DNA of 64,000 nt from Azospirillum canadense (GCF_025961225.1 NZ_JAOQNG010000008.1:31603-95602), one strand, 5' to 3'; counted from the stretch's first letter, positions 8,434 through 16,472 are shown. Program-made: numbers and translations. Notes: generated by a model not told the origin, from the sequence alone.

Positions 8434-8925
8434 ATGCGCATTGCCGCTCGCCTGACCTTCGCTCTATCCGCCGCTGCCGGTGTCCTCATCGCCGCCGCCG
8501 GGCACGCCGACCAGGGGGGCATTGCCCCCGAGCAGATCGAGACTTTCATCGCCGCGTTCGTGTACCTGATCCGCGCCACGCAGAGTGGCGGCCCCTGGGT
8601 CATGGGCCTCGCGGTGCTCGGCATGGGGGCCAACATCGCGTGGCTGATCTACTGGCTCCCGCACATCGTCAAGCCACTGGCTTCAGCCGTCTCCATGGTT
8701 CGCCGGGGCTCGACCGAGCGGGAGTTGGAGTTGGAGCAGAAGTTGGCCGAGGCGGACCGGAAGATCGCCCAGATGGAAGCCGATGTCAGATCCCTTCAGC
8801 ACCAGGTGGAGGAGCAGGCAACGCTTTTGCGCGAGATCACGAAATACGTTGATCCCAAGAAGCTCGACCCGGACATCCTCGCTCGACTGTTCGGCGGTCC
8901 CACGACCGCACACGCGGTGTCCTGA
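8434..8925 (+). CDS. Membrane protein with coiled coil
   Basis: 163 aa. A hydrophobic segment at residues 7-22 ending in AGHADQ looks like a signal peptide; a second hydrophobic helix spans about residues 55-80; residues 95-140 are a heptad-rich coiled coil (RELELEQKLAEADRKIAQMEADV). Could be a holin/spanin-like or ejection-associated protein, but nothing is decisive. It is the last gene before the inverted toxin-antitoxin pair. Confidence 0.6.
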   Translation: MRIAARLTFALSAAAGVLIAAAGHADQGGIAPEQIETFIAAFVYLIRATQSGGPWVMGLAVLGMGANIAWLIYWLPHIVKPLASAVSMVRRGSTERELELEQKLAEADRKIAQMEADVRSLQHQVEEQATLLREITKYVDPKKLDPDILARLFGGPTTAHAVS

Positions 8926-8933
8926 TCCGGGGA

Positions 8934-9431
8934 TCAGGCGGCGTGCTGGTGCGTGGCCGCATCGTATCCGGCGCAGGCCAACGCAATGGTCCGCGGGATC
9001 TCCTTGTCGCCGCTTCGGTAGTAGGCGACGAGGCGGCGGCCGATGCCCAGCTCGTCGGCAGCTCGGTCAAGGCTCAGGCCGTGCCGCTCCATCCACGCGC
9101 GGAACCGCTCAGCGCTCCAGTGATCGTAGGTGGCCATGATGGCGTAATGCTCGACCAAGGTGGCGGGCATCTCGATTGGGCCACGGCTTGTGTCCCAACG
9201 AATGACGTTTCCATTGTCGATCAAAGAGCCGGTCGCAAAGAAGCCGGAATCCATGAGCGGGGCGAACTCGCGGAAATGGTGGACCGCGTTGCCCAGATCC
9301 ACCGTCTCTTCCCGGCCGGCGCGCGGGCCTTCCGCCCAGGTGACGAGGACGGTGTGATCGCCAAGGTGGCGGAGCGACGCGATGACCGGCATCGGATCGC
9401 CCACGGTCACGTAGTCGGTGTCAGCGCTCAT
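8934..9431 (-). CDS. DUF2442-HTH protein, likely antitoxin/repressor
   Basis: 165 aa. Residues about 15-95 look like DUF2442 (VTWAEGP, VDLGNAV, NVIRWD); residues about 110-155 are an HTH (SLDRAADELGIGRRLVAYYRSG) that would bind DNA. It is downstream of, and overlaps by 11 nt, the DUF4160 gene. The DUF4160/DUF2442 pairing is recurrent and usually viewed as a toxin-antitoxin-like module. The fused HTH makes this the likely autoregulator acting on the palindromes at 9672-9729. Confidence 0.75.
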   Translation of the reverse strand: MSADTDYVTVGDPMPVIASLRHLGDHTVLVTWAEGPRAGREETVDLGNAVHHFREFAPLMDSGFFATGSLIDNGNVIRWDTSRGPIEMPATLVEHYAIMATYDHWSAERFRAWMERHGLSLDRAADELGIGRRLVAYYRSGDKEIPRTIALACAGYDAATHQHAA

Positions 9432-9651
9432 TGAGACGGCTCCACTCGGACAGCAGGTTATCAATGTTGGCGCGAGCCCACGCGATGGCCTCTTCCAGAT
9501 CCCGACGATGCGCCTTGCCGCGCATGACGGTCAGAGTGTCGAGACGGACCATCGCATTGGAGTTCGGGCCGCGAAGGTGAAAGTGCGGAGGAACGTGATC
9601 GCCGGCGAACATCTGAACCTTGCTGTTGGACAGTTCGATGATCGTCGGCAT
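9421..9651 (-). CDS. DUF4160 protein, putative toxin
   Basis: 76 aa from ATG 9651 with SD GGGGAA upstream; a longer 88-aa version would start inside the promoter. DUF4160 signature: FAGDHVPPHFHLRG near residues 18-31 and ARRDLEEAIAWAR-like helix near the end. Together with the DUF2442-HTH protein it forms a compact leftward operon placed against the rightward structural genes, so it is an independently transcribed moron, probably for stability of the element. Confidence 0.75.
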   Translation of the reverse strand: MPTIIELSNSKVQMFAGDHVPPHFHLRGPNSNAMVRLDTLTVMRGKAHRRDLEEAIAWARANIDNLLSEWSRLNER

Positions 9652-9671
9652 TTGCGTTCCCCGTTTCGATG

Positions 9672-9705
9672 AGTGCATCATATGCACTTTTTACCGCCTG
9701 GTCAA
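9672..9705 (-). promoter_or_regulatory. Promoter of the DUF4160/DUF2442 operon
   Basis: Reading leftward: -35 TTGACC (9705-9700), exactly 17 nt, -10 TATGAT (9682-9677). Transcription would start near 9670, about 20 nt before the DUF4160 start. The -10 lies inside an operator palindrome. Confidence 0.75.
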
Positions 9706-9729
9706 GACGAAAAGTGCATGAGGTGCACT
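9672..9729. promoter_or_regulatory. Paired operator palindromes for the TA-like operon
   Basis: Two sites of the form AGTGCAT-N3-ATGCACT: a perfect copy at 9672-9688 covering the -10 box and a near-perfect copy (AGTGCAT-GAG-GTGCACT) at 9713-9729 upstream of the -35. Centres are 41 bp apart, about four helical turns, which favours cooperative binding and looping by the HTH protein. Confidence 0.7.
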
Positions 9730-9830
9730 GTTGTGGTCTGGGGCTGACGCGGGCGCGTCCCTGCTACAGCGCAGGTCAGGTTGCATGGCCAAGAGTGCCG
9801 TGCTACACATGCTATGGTGCTTCGATTTGT

Positions 9831-9860
9831 GCGGGCGCCTCGGAAAGCCGGGGCGCCCGC
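9831..9860 (+). terminator. Hairpin before the neck gene
   Basis: Perfect 9-bp stem GCGGGCGCC (9831-9839) with GGCGCCCGC (9852-9860), 12-nt loop, followed by TTCGCGTTT. The T tract is interrupted, so it may be a weak terminator or attenuator. Confidence 0.5.
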
Positions 9861-9881
9861 TTCGCGTTTATGGGTCCGCTC

Positions 9882-10751
9882 ATGGACTTCTCCGCCCTCG
9901 CCATCTCAATCGCTATTGGCTTCCACGGAACGCCCGCGACCTATACGCCCCCGGCGGGTGCTCCGGTCGCCTGTTCCGTAGTGCAGCACCAGGGCAATAT
10001 GCGCAGCAACACCACCAACACGCTGCGCTTCGGCAGCGATGTGGAGGTGTGGCGGGAAAACGTGTCGTTCGACATTCCGGTGTCGGACATTCCCGCCCCG
10101 ATGGTCGGTGGCGTGATCGCGCTCGATGGTGGGGCGAGCTACACGATCCAGGCGCCGCCGGTGCGCCGCGACCCGGCTCGGCTCATCTGGACGTGTGACT
10201 GTTCGTTTGGAATACCGGTGGTGTTCCGGTCGCTGCTCGGATCCGGTGCATCGCAGAACCCACCCACGCACCAAGGCTTGGCGATCGCGGCGGCGGCCAC
10301 GGCGGGCGCCGGCGTGATTGCGGTCAAGAGCGCGTGGCTGGTTGGGCAAATCCGCCCCGGCGACACGCTGGCCGTCGGCGGCGTGGCGTACACGGTTTTG
10401 AACGCGGTGCAGGCTTCGGGCAACCAGGTGGCGGGCATCCAGATCACGCCGACGCTCGTGACACCGGTTGCCGTTGGCGATGCCGTAACCCCCACCTGGG
10501 CGCGCGACTTCGTCGTGCGCTCCGGGGTCACGGGCTACCAGTCTCACGAGGTGACCGGGAACGTTCAGATTGGCGATTTGCGCATCATCATTCTGCGCGA
10601 GATGCTGGTCGCCGCCGGGTTCCCCGGCCAGCCGTCGTTGACGGATGTCGTGATCCCGTATGCGGCGCCCTGGATCATCAAGAACATCACGCCGATCATG
10701 CAGGGCAATTCGCCGTTGCTCTACGAGATCCAGGCGAGGGGCAACGGCTGA
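9882..10751 (+). CDS. Head-tail joining / neck protein
   Basis: 289 aa if started at the ATG 9882; ATG 9870 is the alternative and neither has a clear SD. All-beta. The segments around residues 40-90 and 200-285 (YAAPWIIKNITPIMQG) resemble short phage head-tail connector proteins, apparently duplicated around a central domain (IRPGDTLAVGGVAYTVLNAV). Position before the gpU-like gene fits lambda FII. The exact family is uncertain. The stop overlaps the next start (TGATG). Confidence 0.6.
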   Translation: MDFSALAISIAIGFHGTPATYTPPAGAPVACSVVQHQGNMRSNTTNTLRFGSDVEVWRENVSFDIPVSDIPAPMVGGVIALDGGASYTIQAPPVRRDPARLIWTCDCSFGIPVVFRSLLGSGASQNPPTHQGLAIAAAATAGAGVIAVKSAWLVGQIRPGDTLAVGGVAYTVLNAVQASGNQVAGIQITPTLVTPVAVGDAVTPTWARDFVVRSGVTGYQSHEVTGNVQIGDLRIIILREMLVAAGFPGQPSLTDVVIPYAAPWIIKNITPIMQGNSPLLYEIQARGNG

Positions 10752-11161
10752 TGGCGGCCATCGACGATGGCGCCGTACGCGCCGCCCTGGAAGGCGTCCT
10801 GCAAGCGGCAGCCTCGGCCTTGCCGCCGATCACGGGCGAGAACGTCACCTTCCAGCCGGCAACCAACGCCCCCGCGCTCCGGACGCGTCTGTTCCGCCAT
10901 CCCAAGCGTCGGTATGCGGGCTTCACCGCCCTCGACGGCTTCTTGCACATTGAAGTGTGGACGCCGGCCAACGTTGAGGCGGGCCCGGCGGAAGCGATCG
11001 CGGCCCAGGTCGAAGCGCTGTTCGCTCCGTACGCGGAGGCCGATGAGGCGATCAGCGGGCTCGTTCACGTCCAGGATGTCGCCATTCTGACGGGCGGCCC
11101 AGACGACACCGATGCCTTCTGGGTCGTGCCCGTCCAAGTCGATTGGTGGGTCGCGCAGTAG
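10751..11161 (+). CDS. Tail terminator-like protein (gpU/DUF4128 type)
   Basis: 136 aa. The start overlaps the preceding stop by one base. The pattern ENVTFQPATNAPALRTRLF followed by GFLHIEVWTP and a C-terminal FWVVPVQVDWWVAQ strand matches small tail terminator proteins that cap the tail tube and join it to the head. The place between neck and tube genes is that of lambda U. A terminator hairpin follows. Confidence 0.72.
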   Translation: MAAIDDGAVRAALEGVLQAAASALPPITGENVTFQPATNAPALRTRLFRHPKRRYAGFTALDGFLHIEVWTPANVEAGPAEAIAAQVEALFAPYAEADEAISGLVHVQDVAILTGGPDDTDAFWVVPVQVDWWVAQ

Positions 11162-11195
11162 CGCACCCTGAGGCTCCGCATCATCCAGTTTCGTC

Positions 11196-11226
11196 GCCGC
11201 CCGGCATGCTGCCGTGGCGGCTTTTT
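11196..11226 (+). terminator. Intrinsic terminator after the gpU-like gene
   Basis: Stem GCCGCC (11196-11201) with GGCGGC (11216-11221) and a TTTTT tail (11222-11226), 17 nt before the next start. Confidence 0.7.
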
Positions 11227-11243
11227 CACATGGAGAAAGCCCC

Positions 11244-11600
11244 ATGGCAACCCTGAGTGTTCAATCCATCAGCGAGGTCGGCGCCGCACTGACCTACGCC
11301 GCCGCTGCGGCCGGCGGCGATGCGTTCCCCAACGCCGACGACCGCACCTTCTTGCACGTGAAGAACGGCGGCGGGTCCTCCGTCACCGTGACCATCACGG
11401 CGCAGACCACGACCGCCACGGTTCCCGGCCTCGGCGTCATGACCAAGGCCAACCGCACGGTTGCCATTCCCGCCGGGGACGACCGTCTGATCGGCCCCTT
11501 CCCGCAGAAGGCCTTCAACAACAGCAGCAACCAGGTGGCGGTCGGCTACTCCGCGGTGACGAGCGTCTCCGTCGCGGTGGTCCGCGTGCCGGCCCAGTAA
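11244..11600 (+). CDS. Hypothetical tail-module protein
   Basis: 118 aa from ATG 11244 with SD GGAGAAAG. Entirely beta-strand-like with Thr/Val-rich strands (SVTVTITAQTTTATV) and an IPAGDDRLIGPFP turn, reminiscent of jelly-roll or Ig-like virion decoration proteins. No family recognised. It sits between the tail terminator and tube genes. Confidence 0.65.
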   Translation: MATLSVQSISEVGAALTYAAAAAGGDAFPNADDRTFLHVKNGGGSSVTVTITAQTTTATVPGLGVMTKANRTVAIPAGDDRLIGPFPQKAFNNSSNQVAVGYSAVTSVSVAVVRVPAQ

Positions 11601-11618
11601 GGCAGGAGTGACAAGACC

Positions 11619-12056
11619 ATGAGCGTTTCAATTCAGGCGAAGGCCGGTCGCCAGTTCACGATCAAGGTGAGCGACGGCGCCGCGACCCCGACCTTCCTGA
11701 CCATCGGCGGCCTGCGGGATACCAGCATGCAGCTCAACGGCGGTGCGGTCGACATCACCAACGTCGCCTCAAACGGCTGGCGTGAGTACCTGCCGGGCGG
11801 TGGCGTCAAGGAGTTGTCGGTCTCCGGTTCGGGCATCTTCGACAGCCTCACGCCGGGCGCCCGCAAGGTGTGGGACGCCGCGATGGCGCAGGACGCCTCG
11901 GGCTATCTGGAGATGCAGCTGATCTCCGGCCACGGTGACTCGTTCGTCGGCACCTTTGTCGTGGACTCCTACAGCCGCAAGGGCGGCAACGAGGCCGAGA
12001 CCTTCGACATCTCGCTGAAGTCCTCCGGCCCGCCGACCTACATCCCGGCGCCGTAA
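11619..12056 (+). CDS. Major tail tube protein
   Basis: 145 aa. Pattern of TP901-1/lambda gpV-like tube proteins: GGLRDTSMQLNGGAVDITN near residues 30-48, then WREYLPGGGVKELSVSGSGIF and a C-terminal DISLKSSGPPTYIP. These subunits stack in rings to form the tail tube. It is followed by the chaperone pair G/GT as in lambda. Confidence 0.88.
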   Translation: MSVSIQAKAGRQFTIKVSDGAATPTFLTIGGLRDTSMQLNGGAVDITNVASNGWREYLPGGGVKELSVSGSGIFDSLTPGARKVWDAAMAQDASGYLEMQLISGHGDSFVGTFVVDSYSRKGGNEAETFDISLKSSGPPTYIPAP

Positions 12057-12121
12057 TCCCGCTACCCTGACCCGGACCAGGACCCTCGTTGGCCGTCAGG
12101 CCGACCACCCGCGCGAGGTGC

Positions 12122-12156
12122 GGGCGGCGGAGCGTCCGGGATGCGCCCCGCCGCCC
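12122..12156 (+). terminator. GC hairpin after the tube gene
   Basis: Perfect 9-bp stem GGGCGGCGG (12122-12130) with CCGCCGCCC (12148-12156) followed by TTTC. Possibly lowers expression of the chaperone relative to the abundant tube protein. Confidence 0.5.
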
Positions 12157-12194
12157 TTTCGCGATCCCATCCCCGTCTATCTCGGAGACATCCC

Positions 12195-12989
12195 GTGAGT
12201 TCACCCATTTCCGCGAAGGATCTGTACAGGTTCGATCCCGCCGTGGACCGCATCGCCAAAGCCCGCGACGCCCTTGCGGACGCCGAGCGCGCCGTCGACG
12301 AGGCGGCCATTGAGGCGGACCGCGCCACCAGTGAACAGGATAAGGCTGAGAAGGCCGAGGCGCTGAAGGCGAAGCGCGAGACCGTAGAGGTCTTGACCGG
12401 CTTCGTCACGCGGGCCGAGCGCGCTATGGCGGAGCGGAAATCCAAGCCAGTGTACCTGCTGCGCGTGCCTACGCCGCGCACGCGGGCCGCAATGGCGGAG
12501 GAGGCCATGCGCTTGCCGGTGGCGCCGAGCGATCGCGCGATGTTCGCCGCGATCAAAGCTGCCGGAACGGAAGCCGGCCTCATCCCCACCGATGATCCAG
12601 ATCTGGCGGCCGTCGAAAAGGCGTTGCGCGAAAGCGGGGGTGGCGTTCCCGACAATCTGCTCGGTCTGTTCGAGGGGTTGCACGATCGGGTGTCCGACCA
12701 TCCCAAGGTCCGCGAGGTCCACGTGGCCCGCATGCGCGCGCAGAACGCGCTGTCGCTGCTCACCGTCCGCTTCTACCTGAAGGGAATCGAAGGACTGCCA
12801 GGCGCCGAGACCTTCGAGATCAAGCATGGCTTGGCGACCGAAGAGTCTCTCGACATCCTGCCGCCGGACGAGATGGCCGCGATCGAACAGAAGATCGCCG
12901 AACTCGGCACCCTGCGGGGGCGGGAGGGAAACTTCTCCGGCTCGCTGTCGCCGTCGCAGTCGAGCCGGACGCCTTCGCCGACGGAGTGA
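12195..12989 (+). CDS. Tail assembly chaperone, gpG-like
   Basis: 264 aa from a GTG start with SD GGAG (12184-12187). The N-terminal 75 residues are a charged coiled coil; the rest is helical. The gene lies between tube and tape measure, the place of lambda G. Near its 3' end it carries an in-frame G_GGA_AAC slippery heptamer and a stimulatory structure, so a fraction of ribosomes should shift to the -1 frame to make a G-T-like product. The unshifted product ends in a Ser/Pro-rich tail. Confidence 0.75.
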   Translation: MSSPISAKDLYRFDPAVDRIAKARDALADAERAVDEAAIEADRATSEQDKAEKAEALKAKRETVEVLTGFVTRAERAMAERKSKPVYLLRVPTPRTRAAMAEEAMRLPVAPSDRAMFAAIKAAGTEAGLIPTDDPDLAAVEKALRESGGGVPDNLLGLFEGLHDRVSDHPKVREVHVARMRAQNALSLLTVRFYLKGIEGLPGAETFEIKHGLATEESLDILPPDEMAAIEQKIAELGTLRGREGNFSGSLSPSQSSRTPSPTE

Positions 12990-13342
12990 TCGGGCCTTGG
13001 GAGGTTGGCGACGTGATCTACCTCGCCAACCCCCGTCGGATGGTGCCGCGCTGGGCCTGGGAGATGGTGAGGCTGTGGCGCCTGTTCCAAGGCGGCATGA
13101 GCTTAGGTTTCATGCCGGAGATGGCTGGCGCCATGGACCAGTCCAGCAAAATGCTGGACGCGTTCAGCGTCATGTCGGCGTTCGAAGCCGAAATGAAGGA
13201 CGAGGGCGACCAGACCCGGTGGACGAAGAAGCAGGTGCGGGAAACGCGGGAAGCCATCGCCAAGGCGAAGGAGCTGTATCCCGACGGTCTCGCGACCGGT
13301 CCTCTGCTGGAAGCAACGCTGAAGTCCCGGCGCAGAGCGTAA
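12195..13342 (+). CDS. Predicted -1 frameshift product, gpG-T-like chaperone (shift at 12932)
   Basis: Zero frame is read to codon AAC (12930-12932), then the -1 frame from 12932, giving about 382 aa. The -1 frame is open through the overlap and encodes a protein-like bridge (LAVAVEPDAFADGVIGPW). The T part has a WEVGDVIYLANPRR start and a charged helical end. In lambda, gpG-T binds the tape measure and recruits tube protein. The only independent start for the T part is GTG 12986 inside the overlap, without a clear SD, favouring synthesis by frameshift. Confidence 0.75.
12926..12984 (+). promoter_or_regulatory. Programmed -1 frameshift signal with pseudoknot
   Basis: Slippery GGGAAAC at 12926-12932, in the X_XXY_YYZ phase. 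Four nt later a perfect 8-bp stem CCGGCTCG (12937-12944) with CGAGCCGG (12961-12968). The loop CCGTCG (12951-12956) can pair with CGACGG (12979-12984), giving an H-type pseudoknot. All three parts of a canonical frameshift element are present. Confidence 0.8.
12986..13342 (+). CDS. gpT-like extension ORF
   Basis: 118 aa if started at GTG 12986, which overlaps the gpG-like stop (GTGA). Starts with MIGPWEVGDVIYLAN and ends in a basic KSRRRA. Most likely it is translated as the C-terminal part of the frameshift fusion; coupled initiation at the GTG is the alternative. Confidence 0.6.
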   Translation: MIGPWEVGDVIYLANPRRMVPRWAWEMVRLWRLFQGGMSLGFMPEMAGAMDQSSKMLDAFSVMSAFEAEMKDEGDQTRWTKKQVRETREAIAKAKELYPDGLATGPLLEATLKSRRRA

Positions 13343-13346
13343 ACGG

Positions 13347-14003
13347 ATGGCCATCGATCCCGCGCTCCGCTCCTTCGTCAAGGGGACCTATGGCAACAGC
13401 CAGGGCCTCCAGGCGTTCGAGCGCTCCGTTCAGCTGGCGTTTGACGGAGCAGAAGCGGAAATCCAGCGGCTCCTGGTCGCGCGCGTGAAGGAAGAGCTGG
13501 CGCGCGCGCTTGGGGAATCACAGCCGTCACACGTCGACCAATGGATCGACGGCGTCAAAGGCGTGCCGATCGAGGCGATCGCCGCCGGTGGCGTGGCCTA
13601 TTTCCGCTTCGGCTATTCCGGTGTGATCGCCGCTGAGGCGCTCAACCTGCTGGAAACCGCTTCTCCCTGGAAATCGGGCCGGTACGCTGAAAGCCACATC
13701 GTCCTAGCTGACGGATCCGAGATCGCGGGTCCGGAGGCGATTCAAGAGGGCCAGGTGATCACCATCACCAACAAGGTCTTCTACGCGGGCCGGATCGAGG
13801 CCGGGAAAAAACGAAGCGGAGAGCCATGGTCCGCAAAGGCGCCTTTGGGCGTCTACCGGCCGGTGGCCGAGTACCTGCGGCGCCGCTGGGCGCGGTTCGC
13901 CACCGTCCAGTTTGCATGGCGCGAGTTCACGGGCATGGAGCAGGGGTTCCGCCGGCCCGCGCTGACCATTACGCCAAAATGGCAAAGTGAGCGGAATGGC
14001 TAG
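13347..14003 (+). CDS. HK97 gp10 / gpZ-like tail completion protein
   Basis: 218 aa. Central SPWKSGRYAESHIVLADG, VITITNKVFYAGRIEAGKK and APLGVYRPVAEYLRRRWARF blocks fit the HK97-gp10-like family, which completes the tail tube at its head end. In lambda Z comes before U; here it is placed after G-T, an order change. It is the last rightward gene before the inverted cassette that interrupts the tail operon. Confidence 0.6.
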   Translation: MAIDPALRSFVKGTYGNSQGLQAFERSVQLAFDGAEAEIQRLLVARVKEELARALGESQPSHVDQWIDGVKGVPIEAIAAGGVAYFRFGYSGVIAAEALNLLETASPWKSGRYAESHIVLADGSEIAGPEAIQEGQVITITNKVFYAGRIEAGKKRSGEPWSAKAPLGVYRPVAEYLRRRWARFATVQFAWREFTGMEQGFRRPALTITPKWQSERNG

Positions 14004-14199
14004 GGCCGGAGTCCAGCCGCAAATGGGTACGTCGAAAACGTCACAATGTTCCCTTTTTGTTCAAGCGCAAGCCTTGACGTCAAGAGGAAAGTTGGGCATA
14101 TATGGTCGTGCCAAGTCGCCCCCAGCGACCCGAACTGTCACCAGCGTGGTGTGCGTGCTCGACATGCGTCGAGATAGGGTCTGGGGGCGCACCTCTCCT
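14004..14199. other. Junction between tail operon and inserted cassette
   Basis: About 200 bp with lower GC and no convincing gene. It separates convergent transcripts (rightward gp10-like, leftward DUF3800). I see no target-site duplication or transposase remnant. Confidence 0.4.
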
Positions 14200-14811
14200 C
14201 TACTTAAATCGCCAAATATCAGAGACCTTGGGGCGCAAAGCGCGCAGCCACCGATCCGAATCCTCTCGGTTTGTTCGATGTGATCTGGCGATCGCACCGG
14301 CACACATGTCCGCCAGTTGCAGCAATGGATCTGCGGTGGAATCCTTGAACCGGACGGCGCGCAGCTTGCCAGGCCCCATCTCTCGCCGCAAACGTGTATT
14401 AAGCTTATTGCGGAACTCTCGATCTCCAGAGCCGTCGATGATGACCTTAGCGTCCTGCAGAACGCCGCCATCGTGTGTCATCATCTGCGCCACAAAAAAC
14501 TCGTAAAACCGTTCCTTGTCGGCTCTGATCCGCGGAGAGTAGATGACGTTCTTCTCCACCACAATTGCGCGAACAGAAAACGGCAGGTTGCGGACGGCCT
14601 GGAAAAAGGCGTCCCTTCGCTCGTAATCACATTTATTGAACTTAAACTCCGGAGCACAGCGGAGGTCGATTAGCAGCTTCCGCATAGCGATCTCCGTCCT
14701 TTGCGCGTCCTCATCGGTCCGGAAGATGACCATTGCGGCCACAAACACCGGGGTCGATCCCTTCTCAGTCTTGAAGCCGGGATCACCACTTTCGTCAATG
14801 AACACCAGCAT
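14200..14811 (-). CDS. DUF3800 protein, putative RNase H-fold nuclease
   Basis: 203 aa. DUF3800 hallmarks: LVFIDESGDPG at residues 2-12, IIDGSGDREF in the middle, and DSTADPLLQLADMCAGAI near the end; conserved acids D6, E7, D10, the second D and the QLAD aspartate. The family is thought to have an RNase H-like fold with metal-binding acids; roles are poorly known and often linked to mobile elements. Leftward, same strand as the HTH-methylase 600 bp away. GC is lower than the flanking tail genes, consistent with transfer. Confidence 0.8.
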   Translation of the reverse strand: MLVFIDESGDPGFKTEKGSTPVFVAAMVIFRTDEDAQRTEIAMRKLLIDLRCAPEFKFNKCDYERRDAFFQAVRNLPFSVRAIVVEKNVIYSPRIRADKERFYEFFVAQMMTHDGGVLQDAKVIIDGSGDREFRNKLNTRLRREMGPGKLRAVRFKDSTADPLLQLADMCAGAIARSHRTNREDSDRWLRALRPKVSDIWRFK

Positions 14812-15409
14812 GGCTCACAGTCCCGAAGAAAAAGCGCCGTGGGAGGTCTGTTGACCACGCGTTGAATGAAGACCGAGCGTTGCATCCCCGAACGGAGGTG
14901 CAAAAGCCGCGCATACTGGGCTTGCCATCTGGGCGCAGGCCTCACACGGCTCGCAATCCGCTTCTTTGGTCCTCTGAGTCATCCAGGCATCGGTGTTGTT
15001 GTGGTGGGTGGCAATCGCATTGCTGGGACTGTATGTTGGTGCGCATCCTAGTCCCATCATTTGGGGTAGGCAACCCCTCCAACCAGATATTGTATGCTTG
15101 ACGACGGCCCATCTCCTAGATATGGCGCGCCGAGTACAACGTTCCCCGAGTGACAAGCCGTAGACCCCTTCGCGTCACTTTGTGCCCAGAGCGCGTCAAT
15201 GCACGGAAGTGGTCGGCGCACACCTCCAGGCGCGGCGGCCCGGCGTTAGCACCTCATATAGCGATGGGGGTCGAAACTGGTCATCTCCTGCTTTTGCAGG
15301 AAGTCGAGCGCAAGTTATTTGGTGGGAGTGAGTTCGTCGTTCATCACTCTTTTGCCCTGATCAGGATCCGCGGCATCCGCCATTCCAATGTCGGAGCCAT
15401 CATCAGCGC
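14812..15409. other. Non-coding stretch inside the cassette
   Basis: About 600 bp between two leftward genes. The open frames here have no family resemblance, no SD and mixed codon use. It may hold the DUF3800 promoter; no strong box pair was found. Confidence 0.4.
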
Positions 15410-16342
15410 CTACGGCGCCAGATGGGATGCTAACCGCTCAATCTGGGAGAGGTCCTGGAGCGGCTCATAGTCCACAGAGGCGATGGCCTTGATCGCTTCG
15501 CCCGCCGGGAGAGTCGCGGTGTCTACGGAAAGTGGTCGTGTGGCCACTTCGACGGGGCGGCCACTCGCCAGAGCGGCTTCGACCACCGCTTTCACCTCGC
15601 CCATACGTGGCCGATGGTCCGGTCGATAGACCAACGGGGCGCGATCAACCAATACAAGCCCGGCAGCGCCTTTGGTCAGTGCGCCAAGGCTGTGATTGTA
15701 GTTGCCTTTGCGGGCGTGCGGTGCCGTTCGGTCGCGGTTGACGGGGGTTATAAAAAGTCTGGCAGCTTGAAGATTCTCTTGATGCAAGAGTTCTTGCAGG
15801 AGTTGGGACGTAGCTGATGTCGTGTCGAGGTCTGGGCGCGCGAGATCGATCTCCCCGAGGCGTCCGGCCTCGACGCGGTTCCCCATGGCGCACGCATCAA
15901 TAAGGACGAAGGGCGGGTTCCCGAGGATCACATCCCATTTCGGCTCTGCCCCCTGTTGTTCTTCGAAAAACTTCTGAGCGTGGAATAGCATCCCGCCCGA
16001 TCCTGCTGCCGGATCGACGACAAGGTTTTGCTGGTCGTGCCCATGACCGGAAAAATGGAGGATATGGGAGATCACCTCGCGCGGGGTAAAAAACTGGCCA
16101 AATTTGGATGCCGCGGCCTTGCTCAGCCGAACGCCGGGCCCTTCACCATCGCCGTCTATAAAGCGGACGCCAGCATCTTCCAGGGCTCGCTGAAGTGCAA
16201 CGAGAGTGCTGACCCGAGGAGCCGAAACGCCCCTTTCAATGTTGTTCAGAGTCGCCAGGGACACGCCAGCAGCGGCAGCCAAAGATGCCTGCTTCATGTT
16301 CAGCAACGCGCGCGCGGCACGGATCTGGGCAGCGGTGATCAT
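15410..16342 (-). CDS. XRE-type HTH fused to N6-adenine DNA methyltransferase domain
   Basis: 310 aa. Residues 3-75 form a full XRE repressor-type unit (QIRAARALLNMKQASLAAAAG, GVRFIDGDGEGPGVRL). Residues 82-150 carry methylase blocks of the HsdM-like gamma class: GQFFTPREV (82-90), DPAAGSGGML (110-119, SAM-binding) and WDVILGNPPF (136-145, catalytic NPPF). The remaining 165 residues are not typical; a full gamma methylase is usually longer, so target recognition may be reduced or lost. No specificity subunit is adjacent. Likely self-regulating through repeats just upstream. Confidence 0.78.
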   Translation of the reverse strand: MITAAQIRAARALLNMKQASLAAAAGVSLATLNNIERGVSAPRVSTLVALQRALEDAGVRFIDGDGEGPGVRLSKAAASKFGQFFTPREVISHILHFSGHGHDQQNLVVDPAAGSGGMLFHAQKFFEEQQGAEPKWDVILGNPPFVLIDACAMGNRVEAGRLGEIDLARPDLDTTSATSQLLQELLHQENLQAARLFITPVNRDRTAPHARKGNYNHSLGALTKGAAGLVLVDRAPLVYRPDHRPRMGEVKAVVEAALASGRPVEVATRPLSVDTATLPAGEAIKAIASVDYEPLQDLSQIERLASHLAP

Positions 16343-16379
16343 GCCCTACTTATACACCAATCGAGGCCCTCACACGATC

Positions 16380-16439
16380 AAAATAGGTGCTACACGTATT
16401 TTCTGGCTTGTGAGCGACCGAAAATAGGCGTTACACCTA
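16380..16439. promoter_or_regulatory. Twin operator repeats upstream of the HTH-methylase
   Basis: Direct copies of AAAATAGG[T/C]G[C/T]TACAC at 16380-16395 and 16421-16436. Each contains a partly symmetric core: TAGGTGCTACACGTA (16384-16398) and TAGGCGTTACACCTA (16425-16439). Spacing is 41 bp. A leftward -10-like TATAAG lies at 16354-16349. Probable binding sites of the fused HTH. Confidence 0.6.
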
Positions 16440-16472
16440 GTCCCGTCGAATCGACGCCTAGGAGCGCACCCG

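Noticed and set aside
14812..15409. Several short frames on both strands
   Set aside because: No start signals or recognisable motifs; treated as non-coding.
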